Translations under genes and position numbers: made by a program
Source: Candidatus Scalindua sp.
GTDB taxonomy: Bacteria; Planctomycetota; Brocadiia; Brocadiales; Scalinduaceae
Assembly: GCA_030748215.1 (NCBI GenBank)
Contig: JASMMK010000066.1
Span: 1-58,758, forward strand
Direction: 5' to 3'
DNA length: 58,758 nucleotides
Part shown: one piece after another, positions 25,139-33,095 of the stretch
Layout: each line of letters starts with the position of its first letter
Numbering within the stretch: position 1 is the stretch's first letter
The notes under the pieces: model-generated
Seen by the model: only the letters and a program-made list of their open reading frames with translations
The model's database searches: none
What the model was told of the DNA's origin: nothing

Positions 25139-25576
25139 ATGGCCACAATTCGTGAAGTTGATGCTGTTAAGATGTTCATGGGAAAGCTCGCACATGGAGC
25201 TGATTTATTGGAAGAAATTACAAAAATTTGTGTTGATCAGGACATCTGTCTGGGTCGAATCGAAGCACTGGGTGCTGTGAAAAAAGCCAGACTGGGCTAT
25301 TACAATCAACAAGATCATGAGTACCATTTCTTTGATCTTAATCAAACACTTGAGATTACTAATTTGATAGGAAATATTTCGACTAAAGATGGGGCACCTA
25401 TTGTTCACGCCCATATAACTCTCTCGGATGAGGATGGCCATGCATATGGTGGTCATCTTGCTCCGGGAACGATAGTTTTTGCCTGTGAGATTGCAATTCA
25501 AGTTTTAGACGGGCCAAACTTTGTAAGAGGACTTGATCAAGAGACAGGATTACCATTATGGAAAATGAATGAATAA
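25139..25576 (+). CDS. PPC/DUF296-domain protein
   Basis: A single PPC (plants and prokaryotes conserved, DUF296) domain of 145 aa. RIEALGAVKKARLGYYNQ, the histidine cluster VHAHITLSDEDGHAYGGHL and GTIVFACEIAIQVLDG are the family landmarks. In plants the domain accompanies AT-hooks; bacterial stand-alone forms are trimeric and often bind metal, and their role is poorly defined. No DNA-binding extension is seen here. It is convergent with the exported thioredoxin gene. Confidence 0.88.
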   Translation: MATIREVDAVKMFMGKLAHGADLLEEITKICVDQDICLGRIEALGAVKKARLGYYNQQDHEYHFFDLNQTLEITNLIGNISTKDGAPIVHAHITLSDEDGHAYGGHLAPGTIVFACEIAIQVLDGPNFVRGLDQETGLPLWKMNE

Positions 25577-25586
25577 GATTTTACTA

Positions 25587-26042
25587 TTATTTTGCCTTGT
25601 AATCTTCTATGATTTTTTTCAGGTGCCGCACATACTCCCAAGGCCCACCCTGCAGATATCCGGTTATACCAACAGGTTTTCCATCCGGGCTGAGAACAAT
25701 AACAGTCGGGTAGCCTTTAATATCGTACTTCCGCGCTAATTCCAGGTTTTGTAGCTTTAATTCGTCTGTCTGTTCTTTTGCACGTGGGAAATCAACTAAC
25801 ACACATACGAGATGTTCTTCCGCAAAATCCTTGAAGGCATCCTGAGAAAAAACTTCCTTTTCCAACCTTATACACCAGCCACACCAGTCAGATCCACTGA
25901 AGTCAAGCAGTATGTATTTATCGGAGGCGTTGGCGGTCGCTGATGCTTTTTCAAAATCTGTTTCCCAATTTGCAGCCTCTGACCTCGAACAGTACAGCAT
26001 TACTATTACTACTAATATACTTGTAACATAATATTTTTTCAT
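25587..26042 (-). CDS. Exported thioredoxin-fold protein with WCGWC site
   Basis: The 151-aa protein has a signal peptide (MKKYYVTSILVVIVMLYCSR), which also holds a cysteine, and a thioredoxin fold of the Thioredoxin_7 kind. ILLDFSGSDWCGWCIRLEKE carries the C54-x-x-C57 site, and YDIKGYPTVIVLSPDG contains the cis-proline. It should act in the periplasm as a disulfide reductase or in cytochrome c maturation. The ATG at 26042 has a very strong AAAGGAAAGGG upstream. It lies 54 bases after the small Cys-rich gene, probably in one transcript. Confidence 0.88.
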   Translation of the reverse strand: MKKYYVTSILVVIVMLYCSRSEAANWETDFEKASATANASDKYILLDFSGSDWCGWCIRLEKEVFSQDAFKDFAEEHLVCVLVDFPRAKEQTDELKLQNLELARKYDIKGYPTVIVLSPDGKPVGITGYLQGGPWEYVRHLKKIIEDYKAK

Positions 26043-26096
26043 TATGCCCTTTCCTTTAAGTCTCTTATTCATTTTAAAATATGCTGTATGAAAAAT

Positions 26097-26330
26097 TTAA
26101 GATTTTTTATTTGTCGCTTTTCTATAGGCATCTTCTTTCCAGCACAATCTAAAATGAGCGCATCTTTGACAGTCTTTGAGCAAGCCTTTTCTTTCCATAA
26201 GTATTTTTCCAGAAAGAGATTTTTCTGCTTCTTCACGTTCCATAAGCAGGCACAAAGGCTCTTCTGTCAAACAACCATGCTGATTATAACAGTTAATGCA
26301 TATATTTTTACGCTTTTTTTTACCTGTCAT
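26097..26330 (-). CDS. Small cysteine-rich protein, putative metal site
   Basis: A 77-aa basic protein with seven cysteines arranged C11-x2-C14-x5-C20-x6-C27 and C54-x2-C57-x5-C63. The two C-x2-C-x5-C blocks look like a duplicated zinc or iron-sulfur site. No signal peptide. I do not recognise the family. It is upstream of, and likely cotranscribed with, the exported thioredoxin gene. The regular Cys spacing is the main support for it being real. Confidence 0.6.
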   Translation of the reverse strand: MTGKKKRKNICINCYNQHGCLTEEPLCLLMEREEAEKSLSGKILMERKGLLKDCQRCAHFRLCWKEDAYRKATNKKS

Positions 26331-26477
26331 AATATCTTTGGAAGCTAAATTTCCCTATTCGCAAACATAAAGAATTTGAATAGATTAATTGATATTACCA
26401 CCCAAAAGGAAGGGTCGTTATATGCATGAATAATTATCTTTCATATTTATTCTTATTTGTCAATTACCCTGAACGCA

Positions 26478-26516
26478 AAAAAGGTTTGTACTTAGATAAC
26501 AAGTACAAACCTTTTT
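26478..26516 (-). terminator. Strong intrinsic terminator after the tRNA-Lys/tRNA-Glu genes
   Basis: AAAAAGGTTTGTACTT and AAGTACAAACCTTTTT form a perfect 16-bp stem around a 7-base loop, followed on the minus strand by a T-run. It is symmetrical enough to work in both directions, and ends the rpsB-to-tRNA-Glu unit. Confidence 0.85.
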
Positions 26517-26522
26517 AATATT

Positions 26523-26597
<75 letters not shown>

Positions 26598-26620
26598 TGA
26601 ATTAACTGCGGCTATACAAG

Positions 26621-26693
26621 TGAGGGCAGAAGGACTCGAACCTTCGACAATCGCCTTAAAAGGGCGGTGCTCTACCAACTGAGCTATGCCCCC
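26621..26693 (-). tRNA. tRNA-Lys (TTT)
   Basis: Minus-strand cloverleaf: acceptor GGGGGCA pairs with TGCCCTC (one G-T), D-arm GCTCAGTTGGTAGAGC, anticodon loop CTTTTAA (anticodon TTT) on stem CCGCC/GGCGA with a C-A mismatch at its base, T-arm GAAGGTTCGAGTCCTTC, discriminator A. The 5' end is only seven bases after the frr stop codon, so it must be cut from the frr mRNA unless it has its own promoter within frr. Confidence 0.95.
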
Positions 26694-26700
26694 CGTATAT

Positions 26701-27261
26701 TTATACTGTTAAAATTTCATCTGTTTTCTGCTTTAAAAGCTCGTTAATTTTTGCCTCGTTTTCGTGCACGGACTTCTGTATCTGATCCTTTGCCTTTTTT
26801 GCTTCGTCCTCAGTTAACACAGAATCCTTTTCCTCTTTATCAATATGTTTGTTTGCATCACGTCTAATATTTCTAATAGAAACCTTAGACGCTTCTGTCA
26901 TTTCCTTTATTTGAGCAACAATCTTTCCTCTTCGATCTCCACTTAAAGGAGGTATGAGTACTCGAATAATTTTTCCATCAGTGTTTGTTGTCAATCCCAG
27001 ATCCGATTGCGATATCGCCTTATCAATGTCTTTTACAATGGAAGGATCGTAAGGACTGATAGTTATTAATTGTGGTTCAGGCGCTGTAATATTTGCAAGT
27101 TGTTTTATTGGAGTCAGGGAACCATAACAACTGACTTTAACATTTTCAACGAGACCCGGTGTCGCCCGACCAGTCCTTATACTCTTGAGTTCTTCTTTCA
27201 AGAGTTCAAGAGATTTTTCCATCTTTCTCTTCGTTTCATTTTGTATTTCTATTGATGTCAT
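26701..27261 (-). CDS. frr: Ribosome recycling factor
   Basis: RRF splits post-termination ribosomes together with EF-G. The 186-aa protein is the standard length, with ELKSIRTGRATPGLVENV, the loop LTPIKQLANITAPEP, TDGKIIRVLIPPLSGDRR and KVSIRNIRRDANKHI. The ATG overlaps the pyrH stop as ATGA, so the two are translationally coupled. Last protein gene of the rpsB-tsf-pyrH-frr operon; two tRNA genes follow. Confidence 0.97.
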   Translation of the reverse strand: MTSIEIQNETKRKMEKSLELLKEELKSIRTGRATPGLVENVKVSCYGSLTPIKQLANITAPEPQLITISPYDPSIVKDIDKAISQSDLGLTTNTDGKIIRVLIPPLSGDRRGKIVAQIKEMTEASKVSIRNIRRDANKHIDKEEKDSVLTEDEAKKAKDQIQKSVHENEAKINELLKQKTDEILTV

Positions 27262-27995
27262 TCGACATCTCCTACAAAAGTGCCAACTTTGTCGCCCATC
27301 ACGGCCTTACTGATATTGTTCTTTTTCCTGAGATTGAACACAATAATTGGAAGCTTATTTTCCATACTCAGAGATATTGCTGTCGCATCCATTACATTCA
27401 GCTTATTACTCAACGCATCCATATATTCTATTTTGTCATATTTCTCCGCTTTCGGGTTAGTAACAGGGTCATCGGAATACACCCCATCAACCTTAGTTGC
27501 TTTAAGAAAGGCATCTGCACCAATTTCTACAGATCTCAGTGCGGCAGCAGTATCAGTTGTGAAAAATGGACTGCCTGTTCCACCTGCAAGAATAACGACA
27601 AAACCTTTTTCAAGGAAACTCCGGCATTTATGTATAGTATAAGATTCTACTATACCTTGTATTTCAATCGCACTTAAAACCTTTGTCGGCACTTTAAGTT
27701 TTTCAAGCGAATCCTGTAGAACAATTGCATTAATGTTTGTAGCAATCATCCCTAACTGATCAGCTCGTGTGCGTTCAACACCTGACCGGCTTAATTCTGA
27801 ACCTCTTGTAATATTGCCAGCACCTACGACTACGGCAATATCAACCCCGGCATTTCTTGCACTACTAATTTCTTCTGCTATTAGATCGCACTTAGGAATA
27901 TCTATTACAGATGAGCTATCTGAACAAAACCCTTCACCGCTAATTTTTAAAAGAACGCGCTTATACTTTTTAGTAGCAATGATCCTATTCTCCAA
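27258..27995 (-). CDS. pyrH: Uridylate kinase
   Basis: Bacterial hexameric UMP kinase, converting UMP to UDP. KRVLLKISGEGF is the N-terminal phosphate-binding strand; AVVVGAGNITRG, RADQLGMIATNINA, GTGSPFFTTDTAAALRS and ATKVDGVYSDDP are conserved. The frame opens at 28037, but that would place 14 extra residues inside tsf. The TTG at 27995 gives the normal N-terminus (ENRIIATKKYKRVLLKISGE) and overlaps the tsf stop by 11 bases. No ATG is available, so this start is a reasoned choice. Confidence 0.93.
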   Translation of the reverse strand: MENRIIATKKYKRVLLKISGEGFCSDSSSVIDIPKCDLIAEEISSARNAGVDIAVVVGAGNITRGSELSRSGVERTRADQLGMIATNINAIVLQDSLEKLKVPTKVLSAIEIQGIVESYTIHKCRSFLEKGFVVILAGGTGSPFFTTDTAAALRSVEIGADAFLKATKVDGVYSDDPVTNPKAEKYDKIEYMDALSNKLNVMDATAISLSMENKLPIIVFNLRKKNNISKAVMGDKVGTFVGDVE

Positions 27996-28572
27996 TCGCA
28001 AATCTTGCAAAACGACTAATCTTAACGTTTTCGCCAAGCTTTGTAATTGCGGTTTTTATTAAATCCTCTATTGTCTGATCGTTGTCTTTTACAAATGGTT
28101 GATTAATAAGACAGACTTCTTTATAAAAACTTTCCATCTTGCCGTCAATTATTTTATCCCTCACATTGTCAGGCTTATCTTTAAATTCTTCATTGTATGC
28201 CTTTTTTTCTCTATCAATCATTTCTTGAGGAACAGTTTCCCGGCTTACGGCCATCGGATCAGTTGCCGCAATATGCATACAGATATCTTTTACCAAGGCT
28301 TCGAATACGTCATTCTTAGCAACAAAATCAGTTTCACAATTGATCTCTACCAGAACCCCTACTTTACCGTTTGTGTGTATGTACGAACCCACTCTACCCT
28401 CGGGTGTTCCGCGTGATCCCTTTTTCATCGCTTTGGCCAGACCTTTTGTTCTAAGAATTTCTCCCGCTCTTTCAAAATCCCCATTTGCTTCTTCGAGTGC
28501 ATTTTTACAGTCCAGGAAACCTGCACTTGTTCGATCTCTTAATTCTCTTACGCTTGACGCATCAATTGCCAT
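27985..28572 (-). CDS. tsf: Elongation factor Ts (short form)
   Basis: EF-Ts recycles EF-Tu-GDP. The 195-aa protein has the N-terminal UBA-like domain (SSVRELRDRTSAGFLDCKNA) and the TDFVAKN motif at 81-87, which contacts the EF-Tu G domain. At 195 aa it lacks the second half of the core repeat found in the roughly 280-aa E. coli factor, as in other short EF-Ts proteins. ATG at 28572. Lies between rpsB and pyrH in the conserved operon. Confidence 0.96.
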   Translation of the reverse strand: MAIDASSVRELRDRTSAGFLDCKNALEEANGDFERAGEILRTKGLAKAMKKGSRGTPEGRVGSYIHTNGKVGVLVEINCETDFVAKNDVFEALVKDICMHIAATDPMAVSRETVPQEMIDREKKAYNEEFKDKPDNVRDKIIDGKMESFYKEVCLINQPFVKDNDQTIEDLIKTAITKLGENVKISRFARFAIGE

Positions 28573-28677
28573 TGTACTATAACTCCATATATTTATTCTA
28601 AGTTTTTACTGATAATAAAGACCATAATCGAGGGAGGTTTCAACTGTTACAAGATGCTAGTTCGGTGGATGATACGT

Positions 28678-29403
28678 TTAAGTAGTTTCCTGTAATGCCT
28701 TGCTGTCTTCTTCTATTTTCGCTGTAGGTTGTCCCTCTAATATTGCATCTGCTGTCTTGTTCAAGAATAGCCTGATTGCCCTGATAGCATCATCATTTCC
28801 TGGAACACATACATCTACCAAGTCAGGATCGCAGTCAGTGTCTGTCAAGCATATTGTTGGTATGCCCATCTTTATAGCCTCTTTCATTGCTATGTGTTCT
28901 TTTTTAGGGTCTACAATAACAAGCACAGAAGGCAATTTACTCATATTTTTTATACCTTCGAGGTTCTTAGCAATTTTTTTTCTCTCACGTGTGAGTGAAG
29001 ATATAATTTTTTTACTATAACTATGAATTGATCCGTTTTCTTCAAGCTCTTCAAGCTCTTCCAATCTTTTCAATCTTTTACGAATTGTCTCAAAGTTTGT
29101 TAACGTACCACCAAGCCACCTCTCACAAACGTAATGCATATTCGATCGTTTAGCTTCGGCAACGATAGCGTCTTTAGCTTGCCATTTTGTGCCTACGAAA
29201 AGTACCTCTTTCCTGCCACTGGATACTTTGGTTAGAAACTTATAGGCAGTTATCAGACCCCTAACGGTCTCTCTCAGGTTAATTATATGAATCAGATTAC
29301 GCTTCCCAAAAATATATGGTTTCATCTTAGGATTCCATCGGCTGGTCCGATGCCCAAAATGAAAGCCTGCATCCACTAATTCTTGAAGATTTACTATTGA
29401 CAA
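28678..29403 (-). CDS. rpsB: Small ribosomal subunit protein uS2
   Basis: The 241-aa protein shows [65 protein letters not shown] and the C-terminal [20 protein letters not shown], all typical of S2. The start appears to be TTG at 29403: AAGGAG lies six bases upstream, whereas an earlier in-frame TTG abuts that ribosome binding site. First gene of the rpsB-tsf-pyrH-frr operon, with a clear promoter at 29450. Confidence 0.97.
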   Translation of the reverse strand: MSIVNLQELVDAGFHFGHRTSRWNPKMKPYIFGKRNLIHIINLRETVRGLITAYKFLTKVSSGRKEVLFVGTKWQAKDAIVAEAKRSNMHYVCERWLGGTLTNFETIRKRLKRLEELEELEENGSIHSYSKKIISSLTRERKKIAKNLEGIKNMSKLPSVLVIVDPKKEHIAMKEAIKMGIPTICLTDTDCDPDLVDVCVPGNDDAIRAIRLFLNKTADAILEGQPTAKIEEDSKALQETT

Positions 29404-29449
29404 AATCAACTCCTTATATAAATTCTCTATTCCATCTCGAAAGCGTTTT

Positions 29450-29477
29450 ATTATATCAAATAAAAGCTCATGTACAA
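29450..29477 (-). promoter_or_regulatory. Sigma70-type promoter of the rpsB operon
   Basis: On the minus strand TTGTAC (29472-29477) and TATAAT (29450-29455) are separated by 16 bases. The predicted start near 29443 gives a leader of about 40 bases ending in AAGGAG before the TTG start of rpsB. Confidence 0.65.
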
Positions 29478-29579
29478 GTATAATTATAAAAATACTCTTG
29501 CAAGTGGCGGGTCTTCAACGAACCTTGTTATTTCTTCAACAGGAAACCGAAAAGACCTTATACCGCCTCTTCCAACATT

Positions 29580-30593
29580 TTACATATTTGCCATTTTCAG
29601 ATTTTTGCTTATTTCTTCTCTGATTTCAGCTGCTATTTTTATGGCATTTATACCCTCTTCACCTGAAACAACCAGCTGTTTACCGTTTTTTACACAGTCT
29701 ACGAAGGATTCCAGTTCCTTTTTGAGTGGTTCCTGATTATCCATTTTTATTCGTTCAATCTTTAATAAATCTCCAAAGGAAAAGTTCTTGAGATCTGTAA
29801 TGTTTGCAACACCTTTACTCTCAGGATCAATAGATTTAAGGGTTAGCTTTGGAGATTTTTTGTAAATAAGAACTTCTTGCTTTTGATAATCAAGTGATAT
29901 ATACGAATTTTCGGAGAAAAGACGAATTCTTCTCATCGGTTCGAAAGAGACTCTGCTTGCCGTGATGTTCGCCACGCAACCATTTTCAAACTGGATGCGA
30001 GTATTTGCAATATCCTCTTTATCAGCTATAACATTTACGCCAACTGCATCTATCTTTTTTACTTTTGACTTTGAAAGATATAAAATAATGTCTATGTCGT
30101 GAATCATCAAATCTAAGACTACGCCTATATCAGCAGAACGGAACGTAAATGGACTCAATCTGTGGCATTCTATAAATTTCAAGGAAACATCAAGTTTCTT
30201 GATAGCCTCCAGCGCTGGATTAAATCTTTCTATGTAACCTGGCTGTAATATTGTTGAGTTCTTTTTGCTCAGCGTTATTAACTCTTCAGCTTCGGATACT
30301 GTACCCGTCATAGGCTTTTCCACTAATACATGGATACCATTATTAAGTAGTTCTTTGGTAATCTCATAGTGGAACTTGGTAGGCACAACAACGCTAGCCG
30401 CATCAACTTTATCTAGAATATCTTTGAATGAGCTATAATAACTGGTGTTACAACGCTGTGCGACAGCTTCACCGACATCTTTATTAGTATCTACAACACC
30501 TACAAGACTGACATTCGGTATCTCGGAATAGATACGAGCATGTGCCTTGCCAAGATGACCTACCCCTATTACTGCAACCTTCAATTTTTCCAA
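29580..30593 (-). CDS. Gfo/Idh/MocA-family oxidoreductase linked to lipid A genes
   Basis: NAD(P)-dependent sugar oxidoreductase of 337 aa. The Rossmann motif VIGVGHLGKAHARIY opens the protein; VLVEKPMTGTVSEAEELI contains the family EKP motif, and DLMIHDIDIILYL the catalytic-region histidine/aspartate. It starts 13 bases after the lpxA stop, so it belongs to the lipid A end of the long operon. In Acidithiobacillus, GnnA, a protein of this family encoded near lpxA, oxidises UDP-GlcNAc for amide-linked lipid A. That role is possible here, but no GnnB transaminase gene is seen. TTG starts only: a TAA lies two codons upstream. Confidence 0.85.
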   Translation of the reverse strand: MEKLKVAVIGVGHLGKAHARIYSEIPNVSLVGVVDTNKDVGEAVAQRCNTSYYSSFKDILDKVDAASVVVPTKFHYEITKELLNNGIHVLVEKPMTGTVSEAEELITLSKKNSTILQPGYIERFNPALEAIKKLDVSLKFIECHRLSPFTFRSADIGVVLDLMIHDIDIILYLSKSKVKKIDAVGVNVIADKEDIANTRIQFENGCVANITASRVSFEPMRRIRLFSENSYISLDYQKQEVLIYKKSPKLTLKSIDPESKGVANITDLKNFSFGDLLKIERIKMDNQEPLKKELESFVDCVKNGKQLVVSGEEGINAIKIAAEIREEISKNLKMANM

Positions 30594-30606
30594 AGTTTTT
30601 TATCTC

Positions 30607-31425
30607 TTATGCATTATTTGTTAAAGTAGACCTTAAAGACTCCCTATACCTGCCGAATTTACCCTTATCAACGTTCCTAAAGAAGTCTATGAGAACTTCT
30701 ATTTCTGGCATCAGGTTTTCCTGACTCTCTAACTCAGAAAGTATTTGGTTTCTATTCAATGTTTCTGACCGAAAGAGCTGTTTAAATGCTTCCTTTATAG
30801 TGTTGATGCGGTCTGGTGAAAATCCAGATCTCTCCAAACCTATTACATTAACTTTTCGAACCTTAGCAGGATTACCTTCCACTATCATGTATGGTGGAAC
30901 GTCCTGGACAATCCTTGAAAGTCCACCCACATAAGAGTGTTGGCCAATAGTTACAAAAGGCTGTACGCCCGCCAACCCCAATACTTTTGCATGTTTTTCT
31001 ACCTTTATATGCCCACCTAAAAGCACACCGTTGGCGAGAAGGACATTGTCTTCAACGATACAATCATGTGCTATATGAGAACATGACATAAAAAGATTGT
31101 TATCACCTATTAGCGTCTCTCCTCCACCTACTTCGGTTCCAGTATTGATTGTAACACTTTCCCTGATAACGTTGTCACTTCCAATTATGAGGGTTGATTG
31201 TTCACCATAATATTTTAAATCTTGAGGCTCTGCCCCTATTACTGAATTTGGGAATATGACGTTGTTATTGGCCAAGGTCGTATTACCTGTAATTGTGACA
31301 TTGTTATGAATGATGCTTCCCTCACCAATTCTCACGTTTTTGTCGATTACCGAAAAAGGGCCAATTTCAACGTTTTTGCCTATTATGGCTTCTGTATGAA
31401 CGATAGCTGTCGGATGTATTTCCAT
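30607..31425 (-). CDS. lpxA: Acyl-ACP--UDP-N-acetylglucosamine O-acyltransferase
   Basis: First step of lipid A synthesis. The 272-aa protein is a left-handed beta-helix built of hexapeptide repeats (IGKNVEIGPF, IGEGSIIHNN). The catalytic histidine is H120 in SCSHIAHDC, and GNPAKVRKVNVIGLERSGFS leads into the C-terminal helical domain. ATG at 31425. A 127-base gap separates it from lpxC, in which I see no clear signal. It supports an LPS-type outer membrane. Confidence 0.95.
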   Translation of the reverse strand: MEIHPTAIVHTEAIIGKNVEIGPFSVIDKNVRIGEGSIIHNNVTITGNTTLANNNVIFPNSVIGAEPQDLKYYGEQSTLIIGSDNVIRESVTINTGTEVGGGETLIGDNNLFMSCSHIAHDCIVEDNVLLANGVLLGGHIKVEKHAKVLGLAGVQPFVTIGQHSYVGGLSRIVQDVPPYMIVEGNPAKVRKVNVIGLERSGFSPDRINTIKEAFKQLFRSETLNRNQILSELESQENLMPEIEVLIDFFRNVDKGKFGRYRESLRSTLTNNA

Positions 31426-31552
31426 TTGTAATGTACGTACTTATATTAACAAAACTAATACCACAATAGTCTAGCTTGGAAAAAAGAATCTTAGTAAGCG
31501 TTTGAAAGAAGATCGAATTGTTTAATTAAAAACTCTAGTGGCGCTTTTAAGC

Positions 31553-32425
31553 TTATTTATGTTTTTTGTTTTTAAAGCATTCATATATTTTTTCTGCCAA
31601 AAGAGTGTTTAAATAGTGTCCGGATTTTGTTGCAACTATACGAGCATGCAATGTAAGATTGGTCAAATAAAGATCACCAATAATGTCCAATATTTTATGC
31701 CTTACACACTCATTTGGAAACCTTAACTCCGCAGGGGCCATGGATAGGGGTTTTGTTACTGTGCCATTTTCTTGCAATATAAGGCTGTTATAATCAGTAA
31801 CTCCTTTTCCCAATCCTAGCTTTTTATATTCTTCAATAACTGTACACAGGCCAAACGTTCTTGCAGGTGCTATTTGAGTACTAAAGTTACTTTCCGTCAT
31901 TTCGATTTCAAAACACTGCCTGTTTAAAAACGATCCGTTAAAATCAAGAATGTAGGAGAGAGACAGTCCTTTGTCATATGGTAAGGCAACCATACTTGCA
32001 TCGCCATTACTTACTCTTATCTCCTCTTGTAAATAGAATGTTTGTTTTGGTTCTGCAAGGGTTTCTATTCCTGTACCTTTGAGTAGTTGGAGGAACAGAA
32101 GAGAACTACCATCTCCTGCCGGCACCTCATTACTATTGAGCTCTATTTCAATGTTATCAATACCAAGTCCGGCTAAAGCAGCCATCACATGTTCTACACT
32201 TTTTACCCCTACTCCATTTTTTTCTAATGTTACCAGCCGTTTTGTATCATATAGCATTTCAATGTTTGCCGGTACTCTTGGATGATCCTCAATATCGGTA
32301 CGTACAAAAATTATTCCTGTGTTTGCCGGAGATGGTTTAAAGCGGAGTTTAACTTCTTCTCCGGTAAATAATCCTATACCAGAATACTCTACTATTCTTG
32401 AAATTGTTCTTTGAAGTTTGTCCAA
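31553..32425 (-). CDS. lpxC: UDP-3-O-acyl-N-acetylglucosamine deacetylase
   Basis: Zinc deacetylase, the committed step of lipid A synthesis. The 290-aa protein has SGIGLFTGEEV, Glu78-His79 in SVEHVMAALAGLGIDN, zinc ligands H243 and D247 in VRHKILDIIGDLYL, and H270 in KSGHYLNT as general base. No FabZ domain is fused. The start must be TTG at 32425: a TAA lies two codons upstream and no ATG precedes the conserved region. Ten bases separate it from the OmpH/Skp gene. Confidence 0.95.
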   Translation of the reverse strand: MDKLQRTISRIVEYSGIGLFTGEEVKLRFKPSPANTGIIFVRTDIEDHPRVPANIEMLYDTKRLVTLEKNGVGVKSVEHVMAALAGLGIDNIEIELNSNEVPAGDGSSLLFLQLLKGTGIETLAEPKQTFYLQEEIRVSNGDASMVALPYDKGLSLSYILDFNGSFLNRQCFEIEMTESNFSTQIAPARTFGLCTVIEEYKKLGLGKGVTDYNSLILQENGTVTKPLSMAPAELRFPNECVRHKILDIIGDLYLTNLTLHARIVATKSGHYLNTLLAEKIYECFKNKKHK

Positions 32426-32435
32426 ACTTTAATTA

Positions 32436-33044
32436 TTATCCTTTTTCTTTGGCATATGACGCATTTAAAGTATCTACTACGTCTAACGTAATGTCAACTG
32501 AGTCTGAATGATATAAAACAGTTCTTATTCCAATTTTAAATTGAAGGTCAGAAATTTGCCCACTCTTTAAATCGGCCTCCTCTTTTTTTATAATAAGATC
32601 AAAACCCTCTTGTTCTCCGATTTCTTCAACTTTACGAACTACCTCTTGATAAATATTTTCAAAGAAATCTTTATATTTTTTAAGCAGTTGCCTTTCCGCA
32701 AATTTTGCATAGCCTTCAAGCTCCACATTTTTTCTTTCCATCAGGTTCTCGTTATTACCTCTTTCTTCACTGCCTAAATCCAGTAGCTGAGTCTCCTCAT
32801 CCAAGTCTATAATTTCTTTTCTCTTTTTATTTACTTCATCCTGAAATGCTTTTTCCTGTTCTTTCAACTCCTGATCTAGATCTATTCTCTTTTGATATTT
32901 TTCAAATACGCTACCTATATCTACTATGCCAATCCTAAAATCTTCTACTTCTGCATTTGCAATGTTTATGTTTGTGTAAATTAGGCTTGCTAATAAAGCA
33001 AACGCAAGGCACATAACTGGCATTCTAGCGAACATTAATTTCAT
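32436..33044 (-). CDS. OmpH/Skp-family periplasmic chaperone
   Basis: Skp-type chaperones escort unfolded outer-membrane proteins to the BAM complex. The 202-aa protein has a signal peptide ending near NIANAEV, then RIGIVDIGSVFEKYQKRID and a long charged coiled coil (KEQEKAFQDEVNKKRKEI) typical of the tentacle helices. FDLIIKKEEADL matches the end of the fold. Its position directly after bamA is the common bacterial arrangement. ATG at 33044 with AAAGGAA upstream. Confidence 0.9.
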   Translation of the reverse strand: MKLMFARMPVMCLAFALLASLIYTNINIANAEVEDFRIGIVDIGSVFEKYQKRIDLDQELKEQEKAFQDEVNKKRKEIIDLDEETQLLDLGSEERGNNENLMERKNVELEGYAKFAERQLLKKYKDFFENIYQEVVRKVEEIGEQEGFDLIIKKEEADLKSGQISDLQFKIGIRTVLYHSDSVDITLDVVDTLNASYAKEKG

Positions 33045-33095
33045 GATATCAAATTCCTTTCCTGATTTATTAGAAGATAGACAATAAAGGGCTTA

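Noticed and set aside
27252-27677. 141-codon frame antisense to pyrH
   Set aside because: Fully opposite a conserved essential gene; no recognisable features.
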